A stretch of DNA of 7,265 nucleotides from Pirellulaceae bacterium (GCA_020846515.1 JADLDX010000407.1:1-7265), one strand, 5' to 3'; positions 1 to 6,993 are shown, counted from the first letter of the stretch. A program made the numbers and translations. Notes: a model not told the origin generated them from the letters alone.

Positions 1-1109
1 TTAAGCTCGATCGCGCCGCCAAGTCTTGGCGCGACGCTGGCCGACGGAGCATCGACGATGTTCGGTTCCTGAGCCAAGATTTCAGTAATGCGATTGCCCG
101 CAGCCATGGCTTTGGAGATGCGGCCAGTATATTTAGCGAAATCCTGCAATGGCTTGAAACCACGTTTCAGGTACGTCAGGTACACGACCAGGCCGCCAGC
201 TGTTAGTGAACCGTCCATAACAAATCGCGTTCCCTGCCAGAGTACCAAGGCAGAAGCCACCGCAATCATGACATCAACGGAACGTTCGAGACCCGCGGTC
301 AGACGACTGGTCTTGACGCCTTCTTTTAAGCTCTTCTTGTTTTGCACAGTGAACGCAGCGCTAAATCGTTTGTGTGCGCCGTGTGCTTGAACCGACTTCA
401 CCGCTGCGATGGATTCCGCCACCGTGGCCGCCAGCGCGCCTTCCCTTCGCCGCTGTACGGAAGCGGCTTGATGTATTTTCTTGCTCTTGCGATATGCCAG
501 GAACCAGAACAGCGGCAACACTCCAGCGACATACAAACCTAACCGCCAGTTCAAGTAGATCATGTACGCAAACATGCCTACCAATAATAGGGCACTGGAA
601 AGTAGTGGCAGGGCAGCCGAAACCGTCACTTCCTTGAGCATGTTCATGTCGCCGATCAAGCGCACCGTCAAGTCACCGCCCCGCGACTTCTGATGGAATG
701 CCAGCGAAAGACTTTGCAGATGAGTGAAAACTCGATTGCGAAGATCACTGACCACCTGATTGCCAACTTGCGAAAAGACAACTGTCTGATAGTAGTCCGC
801 AATAGCGCGTAGCGTGGCCAAGGCCACTAGTGACGCGGCGCATATGATGACCAACCGCTCTGGATTCCAGGCGGTAGCGGATGTCAAACTTGAACCGGCC
901 ACTGCAGAGGTGGGCACTGCAGAGGTGGGCATAAGAATTTCATCAATCACAAACTGCAGGGGCCACGGTTCGACAATCCGCAGCGCGACGCTTACCAACA
1001 AACAACTGACTGCGAACATCAATCGATTGGGATTTGCGAACAAGCCAGGCCAGAGGTAGTGTGTAATCGATCGGCTGGCGTTGTTCACCTTTGGTTTGAC
1101 TACTTGCAT
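1..1109 (-). CDS. ABC exporter, membrane domain (partial; C-terminal ATPase part lies beyond the window)
   Basis: An open frame of 369 codons runs from an ATG at 1109 to the window edge with no stop. The product looks like the N-terminal half of a type IV (exporter-type) ABC protein with fused membrane and ATPase domains. Hydrophobic segments lie near residues 30-50, 85-105, 166-187, 190-206, 277-293 and 301-316, matching the six-helix plan. The cytoplasmic-loop signature RGGDLTVRLIGDMNMLKE (143-160) is typical of the family. The frame ends near residue 369, just where the linker to the nucleotide-binding domain begins, so Walker A, the ABC signature and Walker B cannot be seen. The ATG lies inside the last codons of the upstream glycosyltransferase gene (10-base overlap, ATGCAAGTAG), suggesting translational coupling. 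With three glycosyltransferases upstream, export of a glycan or glycolipid (MsbA-like) is the best guess; lipid, peptide or drug export cannot be excluded. Family is confident, substrate is inference. Confidence 0.9.
   Translation of the reverse strand, partial: MQVVKPKVNNASRSITHYLWPGLFANPNRLMFAVSCLLVSVALRIVEPWPLQFVIDEILMPTSAVPTSAVAGSSLTSATAWNPERLVIICAASLVALATLRAIADYYQTVVFSQVGNQVVSDLRNRVFTHLQSLSLAFHQKSRGGDLTVRLIGDMNMLKEVTVSAALPLLSSALLLVGMFAYMIYLNWRLGLYVAGVLPLFWFLAYRKSKKIHQAASVQRRREGALAATVAESIAAVKSVQAHGAHKRFSAAFTVQNKKSLKEGVKTSRLTAGLERSVDVMIAVASALVLWQGTRFVMDGSLTAGGLVVYLTYLKRGFKPLQDFAKYTGRISKAMAAGNRITEILAQEPNIVDAPSASVAPRLGGAIEL
900..929. repeat. Perfect 15-bp tandem duplication in the ABC exporter gene
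   Basis: CACTGCAGAGGTGGG occurs twice head to tail (900-914 and 915-929). On the minus strand it is in frame and encodes PTSAV-PTSAV (residues 61-70). This lies in the predicted extracytoplasmic loop between the first two membrane helices and is followed by a Ser/Ala/Thr-rich stretch. Unit length is a multiple of three, so copy-number change would not break the frame. Confidence 0.9.
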
Positions 1110-2311
1110 CGGCCACCACTGCTTTCTAGATCGGTGGCCGCTTTTGATTCGAAGCCTGGTTGATCGACCGTGGCCAGGCTGCTCATGAGCACTTGATCCC
1201 ATGAGAACTCCCGAACTGCACGCGCGCGAGCGCGGCGGCCAACGTCAGCGCGAAGGGTCGGCTGGTTAACCAGTGCCGACAGTGTGCTCGCCAACGCGGC
1301 GATCGAACAAGGCGGGTACAGGAAACCATCGCTGCGATGGTTAATGATTGATTTTAGTTGCCCTATTTCGCTAGCCACGGTGGAGACTCCACAGGCCATA
1401 TACTCGTAGACTTTCAAGGGCGAAAAGTAGAAATTCTCGAGGTCGGGATAGGGCGCAACTGCCACGTCCATGGAAGTCAGGTAACCGGGTACTTCGGATG
1501 GAGAAACGCTGCCAATCCAATGAACTTTTTCAGACATCACGCTGCCTGGTTGGCAAGAGTTTTTCTCAAGCTGAGATCGCATGGGTCCATCACCAACAAT
1601 TAGCAGGCGTGCATGTTGGCCATCGTTTAGTAACTTGGCGAATGCTTCGAGCAATGTTTCAACGCCGTGCCATGGCTTGAGCGATCCCACGAAGCCGATG
1701 GTGAATTCGTCAGACGGCAAACTTGCGGGGACATCTGGTGAGAATCGCCGTGTGTCGACTCCATTGGGAACAACGTGCAGCTTACTACGATCGATGTCAA
1801 AGTCCGTCATGATGGCGTTGGCAACTTCTTCAGAAACCACGGCCAGTGAGTTGGCCTGCGCGAATGCCAATTGAGAAGTTGCAAAGGCCAAGTCGGCATC
1901 GACCAGCCCGCGGTGCATGCGCTGCTCGTAGATCAACGGTGCGTTTATCTCCAGGATGGAAGGAATTCCATATGCCTGAGAGTATTTTGGACCAGCGGCA
2001 CTCCACAGACTGTGTCGTTCATACACTAAGTCAAACGGCCCGCGGGACTCCAGCGCGTCGCTGATCTGCTCCGCAACATGTTGGGCCACCACTTCGCGAT
2101 GAGCCGTATCTTTGGCCGATTCGGGTGGAAATACATGTACAATACAGTCGGAAAATTCAGCCGGCACAGCACCACCGGTGCGTGCCACAAACAGCTCGAC
2201 TTGATCGCCACGCTTCAAGAAACTGCGAACGATCTCCTGAACATGAATCGAACAGCCTTTCGAGCCGAAAACGGGCACACCGAGATCTGCGCAAACATAG
2301 GCAACGCGCAT
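1100..2311 (-). CDS. Glycosyltransferase family 4 protein (GT-B fold)
   Basis: This 403-residue protein has the normal length and plan of a GT4 retaining glycosyltransferase that moves a sugar from a nucleotide donor to an acceptor. The N-terminal acceptor domain starts MRVAYVCADLGVPVFGSKGC, with a Gly/Ser-rich loop expected near the donor phosphates, and includes the VYERHSLW region (96-103). The hinge region has VPNGVDTRRF (181-190). The donor domain has GFVGSLKPWHG (206-216), IVGDGP (238-243) and SPLKVYEYMACG (297-308). E303 is the second Glu of the EX7E motif. The first position is Tyr295, as in the subgroup with an FSPxKxxEYMA pattern. No signal peptide or membrane helix is visible, so it probably acts in the cytoplasm or at the membrane surface. 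The ATG at 2311 has a GAGGT seven bases upstream, sits 3 bases after the preceding glycosyltransferase stop, and the gene overlaps the exporter gene by 10 bases. Sugar and acceptor are unknown. Confidence 0.93.
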   Translation of the reverse strand: MRVAYVCADLGVPVFGSKGCSIHVQEIVRSFLKRGDQVELFVARTGGAVPAEFSDCIVHVFPPESAKDTAHREVVAQHVAEQISDALESRGPFDLVYERHSLWSAAGPKYSQAYGIPSILEINAPLIYEQRMHRGLVDADLAFATSQLAFAQANSLAVVSEEVANAIMTDFDIDRSKLHVVPNGVDTRRFSPDVPASLPSDEFTIGFVGSLKPWHGVETLLEAFAKLLNDGQHARLLIVGDGPMRSQLEKNSCQPGSVMSEKVHWIGSVSPSEVPGYLTSMDVAVAPYPDLENFYFSPLKVYEYMACGVSTVASEIGQLKSIINHRSDGFLYPPCSIAALASTLSALVNQPTLRADVGRRARARAVREFSWDQVLMSSLATVDQPGFESKAATDLESSGGRCK

Positions 2312-2314
2312 GGT

Positions 2315-3556
2315 TTAAACCTCAGCCAGTTGTGCGGGAGATGATTCCGACCACATCGAATGCGTGTGGTTCAGAGTAAAGTATCGTCGTTGACTGGCAG
2401 CGTTGGCGATGATGTCGAACTTGTTGACTATTAGTTCGCGAGCGGCCGAGGCAAGTGCAGCGCGTTGCTCGCCATCTGCCAGTAGACGCACAAGCGCGTC
2501 AGCTAGTGCGGATGGATTATGCTGGCCGACTAACAGCCCGGTTTGACCATGCACGATGACTTCGGGAATTCCTGTAACATCTGTGGAGACGCAAGGCGTA
2601 CCCAAAGCCATCGCTTCCAGCAGGACGGTAGGCAACCCGTCGCGATTGCCATCGCTACCGTTAATGCAAGGGGCGGCCATCACTGCTGATTCGACGATGA
2701 GCTGCTTGACAACTTTTTGAGGCTGCGGTCCGAGGAGCTGAACATGCTGCTCGAGATTGAGCCGTTTAATTTGCGATTCCAGCTCTGGTAACAACTCGCC
2801 ACTACCCACGATGCAGCAGGTGAATGGGACCTGACGGGATCGCAGAAGCGTACACGCATCCACAAGATCGGAGAAGCCTTTCTTCTCGACGAATCGTCCC
2901 ACAGCAATGATCTGCGGCTTGCGCTGCCGCGGAGATACATATTGGAACTGATCCAAATGGAGTCCGTTGTAGAGGCGTACCACCTTTGAAGCGGCCTGAG
3001 GCGGAAATTCCTGTTGGAAGTATTGGAGATTGAACTCAGAAACGGTAAATGTAACGCTTGCTTCGGCGAGCTTATTCTCCAAGTCCGCATGCACAACCGA
3101 CTCATGAAAGATGTCTTTTGCATGTGCTGTGATCGAATACGGTATACCGCTGAGTATGGAGGCGATACGGGCGACGCTGGCGGCGCTCGATGCAAAGTGT
3201 GCGTGCAAGTGGGTTATGCCTCGTTGCAGCGATAACACCGCTAGTTTCAATCCGCAGTAGATATCGAGCGAGTCTTCATCGATGACGCTGCCCAGGCTAT
3301 TCAAGATACTTGGAAATTGCCTGTGCGCGGTTTGCATCATACCCCACAGTTCATGAGCCTTAACGCTACCCGATGAAAGATATGTCAAAGGAGCTCGAAC
3401 CAGTGAGAGCAAATCTTGGAAGTGAGTATCAACGGGCGGTCGCAATGAAAAGATCTCGATGTCCAGCCCGGCCTTCTCGTGCGCGAGTAGCTCGTTCACA
3501 ATAAAGGTCTCGGAGAATCGCGGATAGCGTTTAACGACGTAAGCTACTTTAGACAC
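2315..3556 (-). CDS. Glycosyltransferase family 4 protein, WcaL/AmsK-like
   Basis: From a GTG at 3556 this gives a 413-residue GT-B glycosyltransferase. The N-terminus, KVAYVVKRYPRFSETFIVNE, resembles exopolysaccharide glycosyltransferases of the colanic-acid WcaL/AmsK type. Later motifs are HLHAHFASS (116-124), TAHAKDIFHE (143-152), RLYNGLHLDQF (194-204), AVGRFVEKKGF (218-228), IVGSGE (249-254) and DGLPTVLLEAMALGTP (306-321). The EX7E pair is D306/E314 here. STDVTGIPE (324-332) is the usual donor-binding end. An ATG at 3730 would add 58 residues, but these overlap the upstream gene by 118 bases and read like an out-of-frame shadow (many Arg, Gln, His). The GTG has AAAGGG six bases upstream and puts the conserved SKVAYVV at the very start, so I prefer it. 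This leaves a 56-base gap after the COG4671-type gene. The role is probably one sugar addition in surface polysaccharide or glycoconjugate assembly; donor and acceptor are unknown. Confidence 0.92.
   Translation of the reverse strand: MSKVAYVVKRYPRFSETFIVNELLAHEKAGLDIEIFSLRPPVDTHFQDLLSLVRAPLTYLSSGSVKAHELWGMMQTAHRQFPSILNSLGSVIDEDSLDIYCGLKLAVLSLQRGITHLHAHFASSAASVARIASILSGIPYSITAHAKDIFHESVVHADLENKLAEASVTFTVSEFNLQYFQQEFPPQAASKVVRLYNGLHLDQFQYVSPRQRKPQIIAVGRFVEKKGFSDLVDACTLLRSRQVPFTCCIVGSGELLPELESQIKRLNLEQHVQLLGPQPQKVVKQLIVESAVMAAPCINGSDGNRDGLPTVLLEAMALGTPCVSTDVTGIPEVIVHGQTGLLVGQHNPSALADALVRLLADGEQRAALASAARELIVNKFDIIANAASQRRYFTLNHTHSMWSESSPAQLAEV
2319..2323 (-). promoter_or_regulatory. Shine-Dalgarno for the GT4 gene starting at 2311
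   Basis: GAGGT on the minus strand, seven bases before the ATG. It lies within the last two sense codons of the upstream glycosyltransferase gene, so ribosomes finishing that gene are already positioned on this site. This supports the chosen start and coupled translation. Confidence 0.7.
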
Positions 3557-3612
3557 AACTTGCCCTTTTTGACTGGGACCGGCTTTAAGAAGGAAACGGG
3601 AATCAAAGTCGA

Positions 3613-4932
3613 TTAGACGACGCACAGCGATTTTCCGGCAATATCCAACACTCTGGACTGAATGCGGTCGAGGCCATTGAGATCGATGGTATGCTGCCTC
3701 GGGTCCGCCACCTTGGGTTGCGATAGCCAATCGCGTATGGCAGCGGGTGTCAACTCAGTGGGATGCAAGGTGGAAATCAAGTTGGCGGCGGCCAGTCGTT
3801 CTGCGCGTATCCACTGTTCGGTGCGCGGCCGCGTGCGAGGCACGATCAGAGCTGGCTTGCGGAACGAAAGCACTGACATAACCGTGTTGTAGCCGCCCAT
3901 GGCTACGACCCGATCAGCTTTCCTCACGTAGTCGTCTGCTTCGACCAGTTGATCGATGATCGTGATAGGGCCGGACGCAACGGAGCCGCTTGATGCCGCT
4001 ACTGATCCTTCTAATGATCCTGCTAATGTTGCCGCGGCAGCTTGCGTCAACTGTTGCTTATCACTCACGGGCATGAAGGGCCCTGTGATGACCACACCTT
4101 GCCAGCCAGCGGGCACGCCGCCTTTGACGAATGCCTTCGCTAGGCCGACGCCGTCCTGGCCTCCGCCCACCAAACAAAGTGCCAGCGGTCGCTCCGCGTT
4201 ACTTGTCGGCGCAGACGGTACGAGCCGAGATTGTTGATCGAGATAGCCGGTGAAAAAGACACGATCCAACGTTGATTTCGAAAACTGATACTCTGTCCGA
4301 CAGTCGTAGATGGCGGGATCGCCGTACACCCAGACTTCGTCGAAGTAATCTTCGATGATTTGATCGTTGTTGGATCTGGTCCACTCAGGAATCGCAACGT
4401 GCGGATCATCCAGTACATCGCGCAGCCCGAGTACACAGTGAGTTTGTACACGGTTTCGAACCAGCTTGAGCGTGCGCTGCAATTCATTGCAGATACCCTG
4501 CGGTAATTTGTCGACCACCAGGATGTCAGGTCGGAAGGCAAGCAGCGTCGAAGCGATGACTCGGCTTCGAAGACGCGTAGTCTCTTCGAGTGACCAGTTG
4601 TAATGTCGAGCCGCATAATTGCCGTCACGATTTTTGGTCAGAGCCGGCAGCGTCACGCAGTCCAACCCAGCTTGTTCCGCAAAGAAGCCAGCTTCACGTG
4701 TGCCCGCAATCAAAAGTGTATCTGCCTGGCACTGACCAGCCGACAAGGCGGACGCGATAAGCATGTTTCTTCGCAAGTGTCCCATGCCCATCGTATCATG
4801 CGAATAAAACGCAATACGTGGCCGGCGATTCAATCGGCGTTCTTTGGGCACCGCTGGGCGGTGACTTTTATGTCGATCGAAGAGCTCAATTCCTTCTTCG
4901 CTGTCGATTCGTTGTCGTATATTCATTATCAT
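3613..4932 (-). CDS. MurG-like predicted glycosyltransferase (COG4671 type)
   Basis: This 439-residue protein carries FYSHDTMGMGHLRRN (42-56), the hallmark N-terminal motif of the COG4671 predicted glycosyltransferases, a GT-B group related to MurG/GT28. Other conserved stretches are VVDKLPQG (139-146), GLRDVLDDP (169-177), YGDP (203-206), LVGGGQDG (254-261) and GPFMP (284-288). The C-terminal donor-site segment is MGGYNTVMSVLSF (345-357), then PALIVPR (360-366) and EQWIRAERLA (372-381), equivalent to the MurG UDP-sugar-binding region. An Ala/Gly/Ser-rich insert (about 298-321) is encoded by short DNA repeats. The first 37 residues are a charged, non-conserved extension. ATG 4932 and ATG 4926 (codon 3) are both possible, and neither has a clear Shine-Dalgarno. 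No membrane helix is visible. The gene heads the glycosyltransferase-exporter block, 76 bases after the HEAT-repeat gene. The reaction has, as far as I know, little experimental support in the family, so the substrate is open. Confidence 0.9.
   Translation of the reverse strand: MIMNIRQRIDSEEGIELFDRHKSHRPAVPKERRLNRRPRIAFYSHDTMGMGHLRRNMLIASALSAGQCQADTLLIAGTREAGFFAEQAGLDCVTLPALTKNRDGNYAARHYNWSLEETTRLRSRVIASTLLAFRPDILVVDKLPQGICNELQRTLKLVRNRVQTHCVLGLRDVLDDPHVAIPEWTRSNNDQIIEDYFDEVWVYGDPAIYDCRTEYQFSKSTLDRVFFTGYLDQQSRLVPSAPTSNAERPLALCLVGGGQDGVGLAKAFVKGGVPAGWQGVVITGPFMPVSDKQQLTQAAAATLAGSLEGSVAASSGSVASGPITIIDQLVEADDYVRKADRVVAMGGYNTVMSVLSFRKPALIVPRTRPRTEQWIRAERLAAANLISTLHPTELTPAAIRDWLSQPKVADPRQHTIDLNGLDRIQSRVLDIAGKSLCVV
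3991..4026. repeat. Imperfect 12-bp tandem repeat inside the COG4671-type gene
   Basis: Three adjacent 12-mers begin TGAT: TGATGCCGCTAC, TGATCCTTCTAA and TGATCCTGCTAA. They continue into TGTTGCCGCGGC. On the coding strand they give four-residue units such as LAGS, LEGS and VAAS, followed by SGSVASG. This Ala/Gly/Ser-rich linker sits between GPFMP and the ITIIDQ strand of the C-terminal domain. The period is a multiple of three, so expansion keeps the frame. Confidence 0.75.
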
Positions 4933-5008
4933 GACTAAGCTGATAGGTTAGTAAGTTGGCGATCGCAATCGAATGAAAAATTGGCTTGACTGTCATCCTG
5001 TTAGGGGA

Positions 5009-5602
5009 CTAGTCCAAAATATCTTCCAGCGCTTCTTTAGCCGCACTTCGAAGCTTTTCGTCTTGGCTGCTGCAGAGTTTCTTTACCGCATCGATGGACG
5101 GCTTGTGCTCTTCACCGATGTCTCCCAGAGTCTTGACCAAATAGACGCGCGTGGCGTCGTCACATTCTTTTAAGACCTGCAGGATTGTGTCTCGCGCGGG
5201 TGCTGCCGCTTTGCCAACTTTGTAAAGGGACTTGGCGCAGTAGTAACGAATCTCGGGGTCCTTGTCCTGCAAACCCTCGATCAAGGAAGGCACGGCCGCT
5301 TCAGCCAGTTCGCCCATCTTGGATAGTGCCTTGGCGGAGCGGTAACGCACTTGAGGATCCGCATCGGTGACTGCCTTAGCCAACTCACCCACCGCTTGGC
5401 TGCCGTTGGGTCCGAGCTCTTCTAGTTTCTTGGCTGCTTTATAGCGATCCTTGGCGTCACTCTCGCTCAGTTGATTTGCCAGCTCGCGAACAGGATCCCT
5501 TCGCAGCAAGGCGAAGGAGAGTACGAGCAAACAGATCGACACGGCTGAAATGATCAAGATGATTGACCACATCGGTTTTTGATTGACATCCGTTTTTGCC
5601 AT
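5009..5602 (-). CDS. Membrane-anchored HEAT-repeat protein
   Basis: This 197-residue protein has a short polar N-terminus, one hydrophobic helix (about 12-34, WSIILIISAVSICLLVLSFA) followed by Arg-Arg, and then a soluble alpha-helical repeat domain. The repeats have a 33-residue period (about 36-70, 71-103, 104-136, 137-169, 170-197). Their shared core runs D-x-x-(V/I)-R-Y-x-x-A-K-x-L, for example DPQVRYRSAKAL (82-93) and DPEIRYYCAKSL (115-126). These are HEAT-like (PBS-lyase type) repeats, which usually form a protein-binding scaffold and carry no catalytic residues of their own. Because RR follows the helix, the repeats more likely sit on the cytoplasmic face, but topology is inferred. The ATG at 5602 has a strong GAGGAA seven bases upstream. 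Gaps of 87 and 76 bases to the neighbours leave operon membership open. The partner protein is unknown. Confidence 0.92.
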   Translation of the reverse strand: MAKTDVNQKPMWSIILIISAVSICLLVLSFALLRRDPVRELANQLSESDAKDRYKAAKKLEELGPNGSQAVGELAKAVTDADPQVRYRSAKALSKMGELAEAAVPSLIEGLQDKDPEIRYYCAKSLYKVGKAAAPARDTILQVLKECDDATRVYLVKTLGDIGEEHKPSIDAVKKLCSSQDEKLRSAAKEALEDILD

Positions 5603-5607
5603 GGGAA

Positions 5608-5613
5608 TTCCTC
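5608..5613 (-). promoter_or_regulatory. Shine-Dalgarno of the HEAT-repeat gene
   Basis: GAGGAA on the minus strand with a five-base gap to the ATG at 5602. It is the clearest ribosome binding site in the window and fixes this start. Confidence 0.75.
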
Positions 5614-5623
5614 AATGTCTGTG

Positions 5624-5648
5624 CGAAAAGGGGTCAGGTCTCTTTTCG
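5624..5648. repeat. REP-like hairpin element between the DUF1559 and HEAT genes
   Basis: A 25-base element has arms CGAAAAG and CTTTTCG (7 perfect pairs). On the plus strand the stem extends to 10 pairs, counting two G-T/G-U wobbles, with a five-base loop TCAGG. The core is GGGGTCAGGTCTC. The minus-strand version has A-C mismatches at the wobble positions, so the fold is strand-asymmetric, as is common for REP elements recognised as single strands. From memory, GGGGTCAGG-type words recur in intergenic regions of many bacteria that carry REP-associated transposases. I cannot verify copies elsewhere. Confidence 0.5.
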
Positions 5649-5689
5649 GCGCTGTTTTTAAGAAGCGAGAGAAACGGGCTTTCCGACTT

Positions 5690-6649
5690 TCAGTATTCGC
5701 CTACGACTTGTCCATCGCTGACGTCGCCGAGTAGCTCAAAGATTCGAGCGTCGATGGAGTAAGCCACTGATCGGGCAGAACCGTCGGCGAGAGCCACCTG
5801 AAAAACACCGGGGTGAGACGAACCAAAACGGTCATCGCCATCGCCTAGTCCAGAAAAGTCTGGTAGTGGAGCTTTGTCGGAACTGCGCATCGTGTCGGTG
5901 TTCCAACCTGCGGTGTACCCTTCGTTGTCGTCCTGTTGAGCCGTACCAAGCAGGGCACGATTCAGTCGCTTGTCCCCAACCAATAGAGAATGGCTGGTAC
6001 CATCGATTACATCTCGAAACCGACGGGGCACGAACCTACGCACGACGCCAGTACCACTGCGATTGCTGGCTGCGTAGTCGCACAGCGCGTGTTTGAGATC
6101 AGCCCCATTGACTGGCGGCTTGTACTGATCCGGAGTAATCACGACCTGAGGTCCGCGGCGAGACGGGCAGAAGAAAGCTGGATTGGGCTGGCCAATCGCT
6201 GTCTCAGCCCCAGCTCGCCAGGTGCTGGCCGCTTCGATCAGAGGCAAGATTTGGAAGGCCCATCCCGCTCTTTGCTCTGGCCCAGTTACTGGCGAACCGC
6301 CTTGATAGGTCGGTGGCGTATCCCAATCCCAGCCTCCGGAAGGAAAGTGCTTGAATTGATCGTGGTGCTGGTGAAAGGCCAAACCGATCTGCTTGAGATT
6401 GTTTAGACACTGAGCCCTTCGCGCCGCCTCCCTGGCCGCTTGGACCGCTGGGAGTAGCAATCCCGCTAGAATTCCAATAATCGCAATGACTACCAATAGC
6501 TCCACCAACGTAAAACCGGTTGGCAACCGTGACCGTTGGTATTCGCCACGTTGAGGACTCGCCGACTTTACTGTTCTAAAAGCTGCTGCTTTAGAAGCTA
6601 ATGCTTTAACAACAGCATGCGATTTCGAAATCATCGACCTGCCATCCAT
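5690..6649 (-). CDS. DUF1559 protein with prepilin-type N-terminal cleavage/methylation domain
   Basis: This 319-residue protein has a type IV prepilin signature: leader, then G45 | F46-TLVE50-[10 protein letters not shown]45 would be the last leader residue, F46 the methylated new N-terminus and E50 the usual +5 Glu. The hydrophobic helix continues to about residue 69 and leads into [20 protein letters not shown]. Downstream are the family marks FFCPSRR (159-165), DYAAS (191-195), [11 protein letters not shown] (216-226) and the C-terminal H-X9-DG motif (H279 to D289-G290). These DUF1559 proteins occur in dozens to hundreds of copies per planctomycete genome. They are thought to be pseudopilin-like and exported or surface-associated, but their function is poorly defined. 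The leader is long (45 residues, basic, Ala-rich). ATG 6634 (residue 6), with an AGGT three bases upstream, is a credible alternative start; ATG 6649 has no visible ribosome site. The gene probably forms its own transcription unit behind the 6650-7265 spacer. Confidence 0.94.
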   Translation of the reverse strand: MDGRSMISKSHAVVKALASKAAAFRTVKSASPQRGEYQRSRLPTGFTLVELLVVIAIIGILAGLLLPAVQAAREAARRAQCLNNLKQIGLAFHQHHDQFKHFPSGGWDWDTPPTYQGGSPVTGPEQRAGWAFQILPLIEAASTWRAGAETAIGQPNPAFFCPSRRGPQVVITPDQYKPPVNGADLKHALCDYAASNRSGTGVVRRFVPRRFRDVIDGTSHSLLVGDKRLNRALLGTAQQDDNEGYTAGWNTDTMRSSDKAPLPDFSGLGDGDDRFGSSHPGVFQVALADGSARSVAYSIDARIFELLGDVSDGQVVGEY

Positions 6650-6676
6650 TGATTGGTGTGGTGGAATTTGGCGACT

Positions 6677-6700
6677 GAAATCTCGCCGCTAGGCGATTTC
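6677..6700 (-). promoter_or_regulatory. Possible hairpin in the DUF1559 leader
   Basis: GAAATC (6677-6682) pairs with GATTTC (6695-6700), and GCC (6685-6687) with GGC (6692-6694). This gives a 9-pair stem with a 2-base bulge and a GCTA loop. A second fold, GGCGA (6692-6696) with TCGCC (6705-6709), uses the same segment and excludes the first. The element lies about 30-60 bases before the DUF1559 start. No matching riboswitch family is recognised. Confidence 0.3.
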
Positions 6701-6801
6701 GTCTTCGCCCATACAAGGTTAAGTAAGAATGGCGAGAGAAATGCGCCACAGATAATTCACAGAATCTTCATAGATCCGATCGTGGGTAGTGCGGAATGTC
6801 G

Positions 6802-6820
6802 TCGATCGCTCCGCGATCGA
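6802..6820. repeat. Perfect 8-bp inverted repeat
   Basis: TCGATCGC, a 3-base spacer TCC, and GCGATCGA form a perfect dyad about 155 bases upstream of the DUF1559 ATG. No T-tract follows on either strand, so a terminator is unlikely; an operator-like site or a simple hairpin remains possible. Confidence 0.55.
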
Positions 6821-6822
6821 TA

Positions 6823-6857
6823 CGAATCGAAACGAAGCGAAACGAATCGAAACGAAA
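6823..6857. repeat. Seven tandem CGAAN pentamers
   Basis: CGAAT, CGAAA, CGAAG, CGAAA, CGAAT, CGAAA and CGAAA follow without a gap, directly after the inverted repeat at 6802-6820. The tract runs on into an A-rich stretch. The alternating order (T, A, G, A, T, A, A) suggests growth by duplication of 10- or 20-base blocks. Confidence 0.8.
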
Positions 6858-6993
6858 CAAAAACAGACCGGCAAGCCATCGCTTCGTTCGTGGAGCGAAG
6901 GACGACTTTCTTTTGCAGGGACTATCAGCGCCAGTTAGGGTCGCTCAGCGCTGCAAAGTGGATAGGGCCCGGGGACACAGACATTGTGATGCT

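Noticed and set aside
17..31. Palindrome CGCCAAG-T-CTTGGCG
   Set aside because: It lies inside the exporter coding sequence (APRLGGA region), has no T-tract, and is explained by codon content.
1358..2379. Several plus-strand open frames opposite the glycosyltransferase genes
   Set aside because: They are antisense shadows of well-supported GT4 genes and show no recognisable domains.
4937..4971. Possible promoter (TTGCGA, 17 bases, TATCAG) before the COG4671-type gene
   Set aside because: Each box matches the sigma-70 consensus at only four of six bases and the leader would be about 10 bases. Too weak to call in a planctomycete, though spacing is right.
5624..5660. Possible intrinsic terminator between the DUF1559 and HEAT genes
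   Set aside because: In the direction of the genes the hairpin has mismatches and no T-run after it. A T-run follows only on the plus strand, where no gene is present.
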